NCBI GenBank assembly: GCA_949487135.1
Contig: CATAJQ010000047.1
Coordinates: forward strand, 1-64,000
DNA from: Cellvibrionales bacterium UBA7375
GTDB taxonomy: Bacteria; Pseudomonadota; Gammaproteobacteria; Pseudomonadales; Porticoccaceae
Reading direction: 5' to 3'
DNA: 64,000 nt
The notes under the pieces are model-generated. The model made no database searches. It saw only the letters and a list, made by a program, of their open reading frames with translations, and had not been told where the DNA came from. The translations under genes and the position numbers were made by a program. This document shows, piece by piece, positions 27,890-37,634 of the stretch. Each line of letters starts with the position of its first letter. The first letter of the stretch is position 1.

Positions 27890-29377
27890 TCAAGAACTTC
27901 TGCGCAATCTCATTAGCACAAGAAAAGTTAATATCAGCAGGCTAAATATTACGATGGGCCAGCTGCCAAACTTAGAAAACAGAGTGACCCCAATGTAAGG
28001 GGTCACAGTTGCCGTTAGTACTCCTGGGCTGAATTGGCTCAGTTGTTTTATTACTGTTCCACGATGATCAATAAAGCCAGTAATCCCATTATTGGTACCT
28101 CGCATAACAGGTTTAGCATTCTCAATAGCACGCATTCTTGCCATTTGCATATGCTGGGAGGGGGCGATTGAATCGCCAAACCAAGCATCATTACTCACAG
28201 TTAACAGTATGTTGCTGTTACGTGAATTTTTAGCGACCAGATCTGGATAGGCTATTTCATAGCAGATGGCAGTTGAGATGTTTTGCCCTGCGGCTGTCAG
28301 TAGCGGTTGGTTTTTACTGCCCAATGAAAATGAAGACATGGGTAGGTCAAAAAAATTATTAAGCCCGCGAATAAGTTTCTCGAGGGGGACATATTCACCA
28401 AATGGCACCAGTCTGGTTTTGTTATAGATGCCATGGCTCGCACCCAGGGCAAGCATGGAATTGTAGTAGGGACCCTCAGGCTTTTGGTTGGAAGGTAAAC
28501 CAGTAATTAATGTCGTTTTGCTCGCCAGTGCTCGCTGATGTATGTCGTCTAGAAAATCGCTAATTTGGGTATAGAGTACTGGGATCGCACCTTCAGGCCA
28601 TATGATAATATCAGCTCCCCAGTGTGGCTCAGTCTGAGCGACCAGGTTGTGCATAATTTGACTGCGCATAGTGATTGACCATTTATCGCTTTGATCTACA
28701 TTGGGCTGGATAAGCGCCACAGAAACTGACGTTTCCACAGGTTCGGTCCAGTTAATTTTTTGCAGCGCTAGACCCCCTAAAAACATTACCGCAACTAAGC
28801 TGAGGGCTGCTAGTGTTGAGCCTAAGTCTTTGTGTACTCGAATTTGGGTCAAAGCTGCGGCTGCTAATGCAGTAAAAAAACTTAACAGTAATACCCCACC
28901 AACCGGAGCCCAGCCACTCAGCCAGGTATCTGTATGGCTATAGCCGGCATACAACCAGGGGAAGCCGGTAAATAGCCAGCTTCTAATCCATTCACTAATA
29001 ACCCATAGAGCTGGAAGTACAGCAAGCGCCAGAAATCGTCTTTTGGGCATTAGGCTGCACAACACAAAAGGCAATGCAAAAAATATCGCATTGAAAAGGC
29101 AGAATAAAAACGTACCAATCAGTGCCAGTAAAGCTGATATGTCGCCAAAAACATACATGCTGACAAAAATCCAGCTTACACCACTACCAAACATGCCGAG
29201 TCCGAATATAAGACTTCGCGTAAAGGCATTTTTAGCGGATTGTTCATAAATATTAGAGAACAGAATGGCCATACTTATAATAGCAATAGGCCAGTAGGAG
29301 AAAGGCGCGAGGGCTAGCGGTAATAAAGCTCCTGCAAACAGTAAGCCTAAAAAAAGTGTCATCGATTTAGTGCGCAT
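27890..29377 (-). CDS. lnt: Apolipoprotein N-acyltransferase
   Basis: 495 residues: six or so N-terminal membrane segments (about 8-205), a periplasmic nitrilase-type domain, and a final membrane segment near 468-488. The E-K-C triad is visible as E262 (WPEGAIPV), K320 (YNKTRLVPFGEYVP) and C372 (ICYEIAYPD). Lnt adds the third acyl chain to the N-terminal cysteine of lipoproteins, which the Lol system then sorts; LptE in this window is a likely substrate. It follows corC by 9 nt. Confidence 0.97.
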   Translation of the reverse strand: MRTKSMTLFLGLLFAGALLPLALAPFSYWPIAIISMAILFSNIYEQSAKNAFTRSLIFGLGMFGSGVSWIFVSMYVFGDISALLALIGTFLFCLFNAIFFALPFVLCSLMPKRRFLALAVLPALWVISEWIRSWLFTGFPWLYAGYSHTDTWLSGWAPVGGVLLLSFFTALAAAALTQIRVHKDLGSTLAALSLVAVMFLGGLALQKINWTEPVETSVSVALIQPNVDQSDKWSITMRSQIMHNLVAQTEPHWGADIIIWPEGAIPVLYTQISDFLDDIHQRALASKTTLITGLPSNQKPEGPYYNSMLALGASHGIYNKTRLVPFGEYVPLEKLIRGLNNFFDLPMSSFSLGSKNQPLLTAAGQNISTAICYEIAYPDLVAKNSRNSNILLTVSNDAWFGDSIAPSQHMQMARMRAIENAKPVMRGTNNGITGFIDHRGTVIKQLSQFSPGVLTATVTPYIGVTLFSKFGSWPIVIFSLLILTFLVLMRLRRSS

Positions 29378-29386
29378 ATAAGCGAG

Positions 29387-30229
29387 CTAGGTTCGCGGGT
29401 CTTTAGTGACTTCAAGTAGGGTGATTTTTCGATTGTCGCAATTTAAAACTTTGAAGTCGAACTGAGAGATTTTGGTGTTTTCGCCAATATTGGGCAGGTG
29501 ACCAAAGGCATTAATTACAAGGCCACCAACGGTATCAAAGTCATCATCGGGAAAACCTACATCAAAAAATTCATTAAAATCATCAATCGTAGTGATAGCT
29601 TCAACGCTGTAGCAGTTTTCAGACATCTCAATAATTTGCTCTGCCTCATGCTCATCGGTTTCATCTTCGATTTCACCAACAATTTCTTCTAATACATCTT
29701 CAATGGTTAATAGCCCCGATCCCCCGCCATATTCATCGACGATAATGGCCATATGGTAGCGCTGTTCACGAAATTCTTGGAGTAGCACATTCAGTCGCTT
29801 ACTTTCAGGAATAATAGTGGCAGGTCTAAGCATGCGATGCAGGTCAAAAGATTCTTTGCCAGATAAAACCAGTGGTAATAATTCTTTGGCTAATAAAATT
29901 CCCTTAATATCGTCAGAGGATTCACCAATAACAGGAAATCGTGAATGTTGTGATTGAATTACAACCTGCAAAATTTGCTCAAGTGTAAAGTCCTCTTCAA
30001 TCACCATCATCTGCGATTTAGGCACCATGATTTCACGTGCCTGAAGGTCAGATACTTTTAAAGCACCCTCCATAATTTGCAGCGCCCCCGGATCAATAAT
30101 GGACTGATCTTCAGCATCGCGCAGGATCTCAATAACGTCATCACTATTGGATGGCGCAGGTGAAAAGGTTTCCCACAATTTTTGTAGAAGTGTTTTTTCC
30201 TGCTGACTTTTGTCTAATTCGTCATTCAT
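29387..30229 (-). CDS. corC: CorC/HlyC-type CBS-domain protein
   Basis: 280 residues from ATG 30229, which gives the typical MNDELDKS start; upstream in-frame codons lie inside ybeY. Two CBS domains (about 60-185, with AREIMVPKSQMMVIEED and HRMLRPATIIPES) precede the acidic segment IVDEYGGGSGLLTIEDVLEE and a C-terminal CorC/HlyC domain (DDFDTVGGLVINAFGHLP). In E. coli CorC (YbeX) is linked to magnesium/cobalt efflux and ribosome-related phenotypes. No membrane DUF21 domain is present, so it is the soluble type. Cotranscribed with ybeY and lnt. Confidence 0.93.
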   Translation of the reverse strand: MNDELDKSQQEKTLLQKLWETFSPAPSNSDDVIEILRDAEDQSIIDPGALQIMEGALKVSDLQAREIMVPKSQMMVIEEDFTLEQILQVVIQSQHSRFPVIGESSDDIKGILLAKELLPLVLSGKESFDLHRMLRPATIIPESKRLNVLLQEFREQRYHMAIIVDEYGGGSGLLTIEDVLEEIVGEIEDETDEHEAEQIIEMSENCYSVEAITTIDDFNEFFDVGFPDDDFDTVGGLVINAFGHLPNIGENTKISQFDFKVLNCDNRKITLLEVTKDPRT

Positions 30230-30239
30230 GGTTCTATTC

Positions 30240-30695
30240 TTATTGGCATTTATAGGGAGGAGGAAAACCCAATTTCTGCATAATTTCCGTTTCAAGCGCT
30301 TCCATAATTGCCGCTTCTGAATCATTTTGATGGTCATAGCCTAGCAAATGTAGCACACCATGAATGATCATGTGAGCCCAATGTGCATTTAATGCTTTAT
30401 TCTGTTGTTTGGCTTCTCTAACTACAACAGGTGCGCAAACAACTATATCGCCAATCAGTGGCAAGGGTTCTGGCGTTTTTTCATCGAAAGGGAATGACAG
30501 TACATTGGTCGGGCCTGAAGCGCCGCGGTAAGTTTCGTTTAATGCTTTTCCTTCATCTTCATCGACAATGCGAACACTCAACTCAGTATCACCAGTTTTT
30601 GAATCTAGTGCAGCGCTTACCCAGCGCTTAATACTCTGGTCGTCTGGGGCGTCTTCAGAGGATGAAGCCGACTGAATGTCGAGGATGATGGTCAT
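30240..30695 (-). CDS. ybeY: Endoribonuclease YbeY
   Basis: 151 residues. The zinc site H-x3-H-x5-H is formed by H112, H116 and H122 in HGVLHLLGYDH, the UPF0054 signature. The conserved R and the TNVLSFPF segment are also present. YbeY acts in 16S rRNA 3' maturation and ribosome quality control. It lies between phoH and corC in the classic phoH-ybeY-corC-lnt string. Confidence 0.96.
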   Translation of the reverse strand: MTIILDIQSASSSEDAPDDQSIKRWVSAALDSKTGDTELSVRIVDEDEGKALNETYRGASGPTNVLSFPFDEKTPEPLPLIGDIVVCAPVVVREAKQQNKALNAHWAHMIIHGVLHLLGYDHQNDSEAAIMEALETEIMQKLGFPPPYKCQ

Positions 30696-30713
30696 GGCTA
30701 TCGTTTTTGTTTA

Positions 30714-31718
30714 TTAGGATTTGGCTTCGTGATCATCGTAAGCATCTACAATGCTTTGAACCACTGGATGTCGCACCACATCTCTTGAGACAAAGCTGGT
30801 AAAGCTAATATCTTCAACCGATTTTAAGACCTCTTGTGCGTGAACTAGCCCTGAGCTAACGCCTTTTGGGAGATCAATCTGCGAGCAGTCGCCAGTGATA
30901 ACAGCGGTAGAGCCAAAACCAATTCTTGTGAGGAACATTTTCATCTGCTCGCGCGTCGTATTTTGGCTTTCATCTAGAATAATATAAGCCGAATTTAAGG
31001 TTCTGCCTCGCATATAGGCCAGTGGTGCAACCTCAATTACGCCGCGCTCCTGAAGTTTTGCAACGGCCTCAAACCCAAGCATTTCATGGAGGGCATCGTA
31101 TAGAGGGCGCAGATAGGGGTCTACTTTTTGCGCTAAATCGCCAGGTAAAAAGCCCAGTCGCTCACCGGCTTCAACTGCAGGTCTAACCAATAGAATGCGT
31201 TCAACTTCATCGCGCAACAGAGCTTCCACAGCACAGGCCACGGCCAAATAAGTTTTGCCTGTTCCCGCAGGGCCAATGCCAAAATTGATGTCGTGAGTTT
31301 GAATGGCTCTCACATAACGCTGTTGATTTAATCCGCGAGGCTTAATACTGCCTTTTTTGGTTCTAATCACCGAAAAATTTTCAACATTGCTGGATGGCTC
31401 TATATTGCTAGCGTTTTGGGTCATAGGTTTTTCTCTCTCAGATTGTCGGAGGTTGAGATGAACTTCTTCAATGGGTAATTCTGGATAATGCGCCGTTTCT
31501 TGATAGAGGTTAAATAAAATATCAAGGGCATTTTGACAGGCTTTAGCCTCACCATGGGCGGCGAAGTAATTATCACGTGAACGGATTTCAATGCCGAGCC
31601 GCTGTTCAATAAGGCGCAGGTTCTCATCAAACTGTCCGCAAAGTGATGCGAGACGATGGGCGTCATTGGGCTCAAGGGTAATACTGTGAGCGGTTGATAG
31701 TGATTCCCGTTGGTTCAC
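30714..31718 (-). CDS. ybeZ: PhoH-like ATPase (YbeZ)
   Basis: 334 residues. The Walker A motif GPAGTGKT spans 149-156 and the Walker B-like segment YIILDESQNTT follows, in the PhoH domain. The N-terminal 100 residues form the KH-like extension of YbeZ proteins. YbeZ works with YbeY in rRNA processing, supported by adjacency. The gene follows miaB by a 119-nt gap. Confidence 0.95.
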   Translation of the reverse strand: MNQRESLSTAHSITLEPNDAHRLASLCGQFDENLRLIEQRLGIEIRSRDNYFAAHGEAKACQNALDILFNLYQETAHYPELPIEEVHLNLRQSEREKPMTQNASNIEPSSNVENFSVIRTKKGSIKPRGLNQQRYVRAIQTHDINFGIGPAGTGKTYLAVACAVEALLRDEVERILLVRPAVEAGERLGFLPGDLAQKVDPYLRPLYDALHEMLGFEAVAKLQERGVIEVAPLAYMRGRTLNSAYIILDESQNTTREQMKMFLTRIGFGSTAVITGDCSQIDLPKGVSSGLVHAQEVLKSVEDISFTSFVSRDVVRHPVVQSIVDAYDDHEAKS

Positions 31719-31837
31719 TAGTTATTTTTATACCTATTAAGTAAAGATGGGTCTAGCATAGCGCGAAAATAATCTCAGGGTAAATAGTTTTTATGACTAA
31801 TTAGTACGTCTAATAACTTAATTTTTCCACTATCACC

Positions 31838-33175
31838 CTAGCAGAGGATGCCGCGCAAGCTATTAGGCAAGGCTTCAGTTATCTCAGCCTGAACAAACTG
31901 GCCGATTAAGTCATGGTTATCAGTGGAGAAGTTCACCACGCGATTATTCTCTGTGCGTCCCTGTAGCTGTCCAGGGTCCTTTTTAGAAATACCGGTTACT
32001 AACAGTGTCTGTTGAGTGCCAACCATACGTCGGCTTATTTCAAAGGCATTTTGAACAATGCGATCTTGAAGGATCTTCAGTCGCTGTTTTTTAACACTTT
32101 CATCTTCAGTATCTGGGAGATCGGCCGCGGGGGTGCCGGGTCTAGCGCTGTAAACAAAGCTGAAAGATGTATCGAAACCAATGTCCTCAATCAGTTTCAT
32201 GGTGGCGGCAAAATCGGCCTCAGTTTCGCCCGGGAAGCCAATAATAAAGTCTGATGAAATACTAATATCTGAGCGTATAGCGCGAAGGCGGCGTATTTTT
32301 GATTTATATTCAATTGCTGTATGGCCTCGCTTCATAGCCATTAAAATTCTATCTGAACCACTTTGAACAGGTAGATGCAAATGGCTAACCAATTCGGGAA
32401 CTTTGGCATAAACATCAATTAGCGCATCAGAAAATTCCACCGGATGAGATGTGGTGTAGCGAATGCGGTCAATGCCCTCGATTTCGGCAGCATAGGTAAT
32501 TAATTCCGCCAGATCACAAACCGATCCATCCGGCATATCCCCTCGATAAGCATTAACATTTTGACCTAACAGATTAATCTCTCGAACGCCTTGCTGAGCA
32601 AGTTCATTAATTTCCGATAAAACATCAGCTAGTGGTCGACTTACTTCTTCACCTCGAGTATAAGGCACTACACAAAAGGTGCAGTACTTAGAGCAGCCTT
32701 CCATAATCGAGACAAAAGCACTAACGCCGTCAGCTTCAGGCGTTGGCAGGCGATCAAATTTTTCTATTTCGGGAAAGCTTATATCAACCGCTACAGTACC
32801 ATCTTGTTTTTGCGTCTCAATCATTTCTGGAAGACGATGTAGGGTTTGTGGTCCAAAAATTACGTCGACAAAAGGCGCGCGTTTAGCAATAGCCTCGCCT
32901 TCTTGACTCGCCACACAGCCGCCGACGCCAATGACTAGATCGGGATTTTTGTCTTTTAGGTTTTTCCAGCGACCCAATTGATGGAACACTTTTTCCTGAG
33001 CTTTTTCTCTGATTGAGCAGGTGTTTAATAACAACACATCCGCTTCGTCGGCATTTTCTGTTGCCACCATGTTATGACTTTCTCCGAGCAAGTCTGCCAT
33101 GCGCGATGAGTCGTATTCATTCATTTGACAGCCGTGCGTCACAATATGTAATTTTTTAACAGATTCAGTTCCCAT
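31838..33175 (-). CDS. miaB: tRNA-2-methylthio-N6-dimethylallyladenosine synthase
   Basis: 445 residues. MiaB adds a methylthio group to i6A37 of tRNAs reading UNN codons. The UPF0004 domain carries C16, C53 and C87 for the auxiliary cluster. The radical-SAM motif C161-x3-C165-x2-C168 (CSKYCTFC) binds the second 4Fe-4S cluster, and a TRAM domain lies at the C-terminus ([18 protein letters not shown] onward). It has a strong promoter upstream and probably heads the miaB-ybeZ-ybeY-corC-lnt-peroxiredoxin run. Confidence 0.98.
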   Translation of the reverse strand: MGTESVKKLHIVTHGCQMNEYDSSRMADLLGESHNMVATENADEADVLLLNTCSIREKAQEKVFHQLGRWKNLKDKNPDLVIGVGGCVASQEGEAIAKRAPFVDVIFGPQTLHRLPEMIETQKQDGTVAVDISFPEIEKFDRLPTPEADGVSAFVSIMEGCSKYCTFCVVPYTRGEEVSRPLADVLSEINELAQQGVREINLLGQNVNAYRGDMPDGSVCDLAELITYAAEIEGIDRIRYTTSHPVEFSDALIDVYAKVPELVSHLHLPVQSGSDRILMAMKRGHTAIEYKSKIRRLRAIRSDISISSDFIIGFPGETEADFAATMKLIEDIGFDTSFSFVYSARPGTPAADLPDTEDESVKKQRLKILQDRIVQNAFEISRRMVGTQQTLLVTGISKKDPGQLQGRTENNRVVNFSTDNHDLIGQFVQAEITEALPNSLRGILC

Positions 33176-33213
33176 GAGAAAAGCGCTTTTAGTGTTTTGT
33201 TAAAGTGGATTGC

Positions 33214-33241
33214 ATTATAGCTTTGCGTCATTAATTGGCAA
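33214..33241 (-). promoter_or_regulatory. Sigma-70 promoter of miaB
   Basis: On the minus strand TTGCCA (33241-33236) and TATAAT (33219-33214) are spaced 16 nt. The predicted start is about 30 nt before the miaB ATG at 33175. Confidence 0.7.
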
Positions 33242-33260
33242 TATTATCGCGCTTGTTTTG

Positions 33261-33269
33261 TGGTATGAT
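33261..33269 (+). promoter_or_regulatory. Extended -10 promoter of the DUF1820 gene
   Basis: TGG directly before TATGAT (33264-33269) forms an extended -10 element; no good -35 box is found at normal spacing. The predicted start leaves a leader of about 30 nt before the ATG at 33307. Confidence 0.45.
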
Positions 33270-33306
33270 TGCCGCCGATTTTTTACTAGTAGATGTGTGA
33301 TTTTTA

Positions 33307-33645
33307 ATGATTAATGAGCCAATTTACAGAATTACTTTCTTTAATCAGGGACAGGTTTATGAAATATATGCTAAGCATGTGTTTCAAAGTGAACTATGGG
33401 GTTTCCTAGAGGTTGAGCAATTTGTGTTTGGAGAGCGAACAAAAACGATCGTTGATCCGGCAGAAGAAAAGTTAAAAAGCGAGTTCTCGTCAGTAAAGCG
33501 CAGCTTTATTCCGATGCAGTCCGTCGTGAGAATTGACGAAGTTGAGAAGGAAGGTGCCTGTAAGATTTCAGAGGCGCCAAAGGGTGGCAATATAACCCCA
33601 TTTCCATTCCCCAATGTAGTAGGTGTTAAGCCAGTGCAAGAATAA
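33307..33645 (+). CDS. DUF1820 family protein
   Basis: 112 residues. IYRITFFNQGQVYEIYAKHV, WGFLEVEQFVFGER and KRSFIPMQSVVRIDEVEKEG are the conserved core of the DUF1820 family of gammaproteobacteria. No signal peptide or membrane segment is seen. The family has no established function. It is a single gene between divergent miaB and the type II secretion locus; a weak TGGTTA/TAACCA inverted repeat downstream could end its transcript. Confidence 0.85.
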   Translation: MINEPIYRITFFNQGQVYEIYAKHVFQSELWGFLEVEQFVFGERTKTIVDPAEEKLKSEFSSVKRSFIPMQSVVRIDEVEKEGACKISEAPKGGNITPFPFPNVVGVKPVQE

Positions 33646-33725
33646 GATTTGCCTTAATAATTATAAATTTAATACTGGTTAGTTTTTTTATTAACCAATA
33701 ATCGTTAAGTCGGCGTTTAAATAGG

Positions 33726-33752
33726 TTGTAAACATTAACCACGGTGTATACT
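33726..33752 (+). promoter_or_regulatory. Weak candidate promoter of the type II secretion operon
   Basis: TTGTAA (33726-33731) and TATACT (33747-33752) lie in the 188-nt gap before gspE, but the 15-nt spacing is short. The gap is AT-rich and nothing else in it resembles a promoter more closely. Confidence 0.3.
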
Positions 33753-33833
33753 TTACTTAACTGTATGGTATTGTTTTGATTTAGCTTTTGATAAAGCACG
33801 CACCAACTTTTTGTAACCTTTAGAGTAAGATTT

Positions 33834-35303
33834 ATGTTGGAACAGCAGGCACTAAAATTATTGCCCTTTGAATTTGCTCGAGTGAATCGAGTTATTGTGG
33901 ATAGCGAGCAAGAGCACTTGCTGGTTGGCCCAGAAGCGCCGCTATGGGCAATTGCCGAAGTAGGCCGTATCACTGGTGCGAAATTGCCAGTAACTCATTT
34001 GGCTGAGGCTGAATTTGATGCTCATCTAAGTCAAATTTACAGTGGTCGTTCGGGAACATCCGAAGCGGTCATGGAAGATATCAAAGACTTTGTCGATATG
34101 GAATCTGCGGCAGCTGACTTAGAAGACGTAAGTGATCTTTTAGATGCAGAAAATGATGATGCGCCGATTGTTAGGCTATTGAATGCCATCCTTACAGAAT
34201 CTCTAAAAGAAAATGCTTCTGATATCCATATAGAGCCCTATGAAAAAGAAGCTTTAGTGCGCTTTCGTCTAGATGGCGTTCTTAGAACAGTATTGACCCC
34301 GTCGGTGCAAATCGCGCCATTGTTGATTTCGCGCATCAAGGTAATGTCAAAACTGGATATTGCTGAAAAGCGCCTGCCACAAGATGGCCGTATGAGTGTT
34401 TTAATTGGCGGCCGCAATATTGATTTACGGGTTTCGACCATGCCTTCAAGTCATGGCGAGCGAGTGGTTATGCGATTGCTCGATAAAGATGCGGGTAAAT
34501 TGAAAGCTCAGCAGTTGGGCATGCCAGAGAGTACCAAGCAAGAGTTGGATCAGCTAATTTCAAGGCCCCATGGCATTATTTTGGTGACAGGTCCTACGGG
34601 TTCGGGTAAAACCACCACGCTCTATGCTGCATTGCAGCAAATGGATCGTCAGCAGCGCAATATTATGACAGTGGAAGACCCGGTGGAATACGATCTTCCA
34701 GGTGTTAGCCAAACGCAAATTAATCTTCGTGCAGGTATGACCTTTGCCCGTGGGCTGCGCGCCATTTTGCGACAGGATCCAGATGTTATTTTGATTGGTG
34801 AGATTCGCGATGGTGAAACTGCAGAGATCGCAACCCAAGCCAGTTTAACGGGCCACTTAGTGTTATCTACCTTGCACACTAATACTGCCGCTGGCGCTAT
34901 TACCAGATTGCAAGACTTGGGTGTTGACAGCTTCCTGTTGGCTTCGACTGTTAGAGGAATTATTTCCCAACGTCTTATGCGTAAACTATGTACTCACTGC
35001 CGTAAAGAGGTGCCGGCTGATGAGTATCAGCGCAACCTATTGAAGTTATCAAAAGGCGCAAAAATTTATGAGGCTCAAGGTTGTGAACATTGCAACAATA
35101 CTGGGTTTGTAGGTCGTCAGGCATTATTTGAGTTGGTTACTGTCAGCGCTGAATTACAGTCGCTTATTCATGAGAATGCCGGCGAAATAGAGCTAGAGCA
35201 ATCAATACGACAGCAGGTTCCAAGTATTCGTGAGGCAGGCTTTAATCTTGTGCGTGAAGGAACTACTACGGTTGAAGAAGTACTCCGAGTTACGAGCGTG
35301 TAA
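33834..35303 (+). CDS. gspE: Type II secretion ATPase GspE
   Basis: 489 residues. GspE is the cytoplasmic hexameric ATPase driving pseudopilus assembly. N-terminal domain about 1-110; Walker A GPTGSGKT (253-260); Asp box near VEDPVEYDLPG; Walker B ILIGEIRDGETAE (about 319-331); His box STLHTN. The zinc-binding tetracysteine of this family is C386, C389, C417 and C420. It is the first gene of the locus, ahead of gspF by 6 nt. Confidence 0.96.
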   Translation: MLEQQALKLLPFEFARVNRVIVDSEQEHLLVGPEAPLWAIAEVGRITGAKLPVTHLAEAEFDAHLSQIYSGRSGTSEAVMEDIKDFVDMESAAADLEDVSDLLDAENDDAPIVRLLNAILTESLKENASDIHIEPYEKEALVRFRLDGVLRTVLTPSVQIAPLLISRIKVMSKLDIAEKRLPQDGRMSVLIGGRNIDLRVSTMPSSHGERVVMRLLDKDAGKLKAQQLGMPESTKQELDQLISRPHGIILVTGPTGSGKTTTLYAALQQMDRQQRNIMTVEDPVEYDLPGVSQTQINLRAGMTFARGLRAILRQDPDVILIGEIRDGETAEIATQASLTGHLVLSTLHTNTAAGAITRLQDLGVDSFLLASTVRGIISQRLMRKLCTHCRKEVPADEYQRNLLKLSKGAKIYEAQGCEHCNNTGFVGRQALFELVTVSAELQSLIHENAGEIELEQSIRQQVPSIREAGFNLVREGTTTVEEVLRVTSV

Positions 35304-35309
35304 GCAGCC

Positions 35310-36515
35310 ATGCCGACTTTTGATTATGCAGCCTATGATATTTCCGGAAAATTAGTAGATGGTGTCGTCTCTGCGGATTCTGAGCGCCATGCTCGACGTA
35401 TCCTTAAAGAAAAGAAACTGCTGCCATCAAAACTTAGCGAAGTTGCAAAATCATCGCCTAAATCTAAATTAGGAAGAGCCACCAAGGTCAATGAATTTGA
35501 TCTTTCCCTTGTCCTGCAACAGCAGGCTATCTTGATACAGTCAGGGTTGCCCCTTGAAGATGCAATGCGAATGACCATTGAGCAGGCTGAAACAGACCGG
35601 CAAAAAAGAATGGTAGAAAGTTGGCGTTCTGAGATTATTGAAGGTCGAAGTTTTTCAGAGGCTATGCGCCGCTCACCCTATAAAATCCCAGAAAGTGTTC
35701 TTGCTGGTGTTGGTGTTGGTGAAGAGAGTGGGCACTTACATACAGTCCTAATGCGCTTGGCCGAAGATATCGAAACCAGCGCCGAGAACAAGAAAACAGT
35801 CACCAGAGCGTTAATTTATCCAGCGACGCTTTTAGGCGCATCTATGCTGGTTGTTTCTATGATGATGGTTTGGGTTGTGCCCAAGATAACCGCCATTTTC
35901 ATAAGCTCTAATCGTGAGCTGCCAACGATTACAAAAATTATAATCGCGATTAGTGATTTCACTCAGCAATATGGCTTATATCTGTTGTTACTTGGGCTTA
36001 TATTGGGTGGAACTATTTCATGGCTGTTGCGCGATGACGGTCGCAGGAAGCGTTGGCATCAGGTGGTGCTTGGCTTGCCAGGCTTGGGTCGCTGGACAAC
36101 AATGGCAAATATTGCTGACTGGTCGAGAAGCCTTGGCGTGCTTTTGGGTAACGGCGTACCGGCATTGGCTGCGCTTAAAATATCTTCGGCAGTAGTAAGC
36201 AATCTTTATCTGCGCGGTAAAATGGAGCAGGTAACAGAGAGTATGCGTCGAGGCGTTTCGCTGCAGAAAGCCTTGGAAGAAAATAAAGTAGGCAGTGGTT
36301 TCTTGGTTCATATGGTTGGCAGTGGTGAGGCCTCGAGTGAATTAGATAAGATGTTAATGCGTGTATCAGACTATTACTCACTGCGTTTGGCTAATGCGGT
36401 AGAAGTTTTTTTAAAGTTAATCAATCCAATTCTTATTATCTTTATGGGCGGTATTATTTTGTCGGTAGTTGCGGCGGTAATGTTACCCATTATGGATATG
36501 GGCAATATGGTTTAG
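35310..36515 (+). CDS. gspF: Type II secretion inner-membrane protein GspF
   Basis: 401 residues. A short N-terminal FDYAAYDISGKLVDGVVSAD domain is followed by two T2SSF domains (about 70-192 and 272-395) with membrane segments near 166-190, 218-238 and 372-395. SGLPLEDAMRM and NGVPALAALKISS are the repeated family motifs. GspF is the polytopic platform that couples GspE to the pseudopilus. Confidence 0.95.
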   Translation: MPTFDYAAYDISGKLVDGVVSADSERHARRILKEKKLLPSKLSEVAKSSPKSKLGRATKVNEFDLSLVLQQQAILIQSGLPLEDAMRMTIEQAETDRQKRMVESWRSEIIEGRSFSEAMRRSPYKIPESVLAGVGVGEESGHLHTVLMRLAEDIETSAENKKTVTRALIYPATLLGASMLVVSMMMVWVVPKITAIFISSNRELPTITKIIIAISDFTQQYGLYLLLLGLILGGTISWLLRDDGRRKRWHQVVLGLPGLGRWTTMANIADWSRSLGVLLGNGVPALAALKISSAVVSNLYLRGKMEQVTESMRRGVSLQKALEENKVGSGFLVHMVGSGEASSELDKMLMRVSDYYSLRLANAVEVFLKLINPILIIFMGGIILSVVAAVMLPIMDMGNMV

Positions 36516-36568
36516 ACCTTGGCAGGTTAAATAATTTGCCAACTACAGTTAAGCAAGGGGATCAAAAA

Positions 36569-37000
36569 ATGAAAGTGACAAGCAAAAGAAAACAGGTTGG
36601 TTTTACTCTAATTGAAATGATGGTTGTTGTGGCGGTCATCGGGCTGTTAATAGCCATGGTTGGACCAAGAGTGTTTAATCAAGTTGAAAAAGCTGAGCGA
36701 ACTAGGGTCGCACAGGATATTAGAGTCATTGAGAATGCATTAAAGTTTTATCGCCTAGATAACTTTAGATATCCAACCCAGTCTCAGGGTTTAGAGGCAT
36801 TAGTCAGCGCGCCAGCAGGCTCTGAGAATTGGAATGGACCCTATCTAGATGCAGTACCTAATGATCCGTGGAAGACCCCTTATCTATATGGAAATCCAGG
36901 GTCAAAGGGTAAAGATATTGATGTCTATACCTATGGTGCTGATGGCGTATCCGGTGGCGAGGGTTCTAACAAGGATTGGGGTAATTGGAACGTCCAATAA
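36569..37000 (+). CDS. gspG: Major pseudopilin GspG
   Basis: 143 residues from ATG 36569, preceded by AAGGGG; an upstream in-frame TTG (36536) was rejected. The prepilin site is KQVG/FTLIEMMVVVAVIG with cleavage after G and E at +5. The C-terminal half has the major-pseudopilin signature FYRLDNFRYPTQSQGLEAL and the calcium-loop region GSKGKDIDVYTYGADG. GspG builds the pseudopilus piston. Prepilin peptidase (gspO/pilD) is not in the window. Confidence 0.95.
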   Translation: MKVTSKRKQVGFTLIEMMVVVAVIGLLIAMVGPRVFNQVEKAERTRVAQDIRVIENALKFYRLDNFRYPTQSQGLEALVSAPAGSENWNGPYLDAVPNDPWKTPYLYGNPGSKGKDIDVYTYGADGVSGGEGSNKDWGNWNVQ

Positions 37001-37040
37001 AAGCTTTGCTACGCAATAGTTGTTTGGGGTCGCCGTGGGT

Positions 37041-37634
37041 ATGAGTTCTCGTCACCAAAAAGGCTATACGCTAATAGAAATTATGGTGGTAATTGCTGTT
37101 GTTGCTCTTATGGCGACTGTGGCTGTTACATCAATTAGCCAGACGTTGAACCGGCGTTACTCAAACGAGGCAGAGCGATTGTCTATATGGTTAAACCAAC
37201 TCGCTGATTTTGCGGTTATGCAAGGAGCTGCTTTCGGGGTAGTCCCGGATATTAATAAAAAAACAAAGAAAACCACAAAGCTAGATGCTGCTGTTTACTA
37301 CAGGAATAAGTGGGTAAAAGTATCTTTCCCAGAGCCCTATATGCTTGGCGAGGGCGCAAAGATTTTATGGCTATCGGATGAAGCTAATGAGGAGTCTCTG
37401 TTCATTCAGCAGGAAAGCCTGTCCTCGAGAGAAAAATTTGAAGATATCGATAGTTTATCCATGAAAAAGAAAAAAAAGTTTTTAGAGCCAACCTTGGCTT
37501 TCCTGCCTGATGGCTATGTGGAACCTGAGGTGGCACTCAGTCTGAGTTACGAGAATTATGAAATAAGCTATAGTTATTACTGGGATAGTGAAGATTTTCT
37601 TATCAAGATGAACAGGCAGAGGCAGGAAAAGTGA
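37041..37634 (+). CDS. gspH: Minor pseudopilin GspH
   Basis: 197 residues from ATG 37041. GTG 37035 sits 5 nt after a GGGG stretch and is a real alternative; TTG 37020 is less likely. The prepilin motif is HQKG/YTLIEIMVVIAVVALM. The body after residue 50 is divergent, with a lysine-rich KKKKK stretch, as is usual for GspH. By position between gspG and gspI it is the tip-complex pseudopilin H. Its stop overlaps the start of gspI. Confidence 0.88.
   Translation: MSSRHQKGYTLIEIMVVIAVVALMATVAVTSISQTLNRRYSNEAERLSIWLNQLADFAVMQGAAFGVVPDINKKTKKTTKLDAAVYYRNKWVKVSFPEPYMLGEGAKILWLSDEANEESLFIQQESLSSREKFEDIDSLSMKKKKKFLEPTLAFLPDGYVEPEVALSLSYENYEISYSYYWDSEDFLIKMNRQRQEK

Noticed and set aside
33660..33710. 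Terminator after the DUF1820 gene
   Set aside because: TGGTTA/TAACCA is short, its T-run is in the loop rather than after the stem, so support is too weak.
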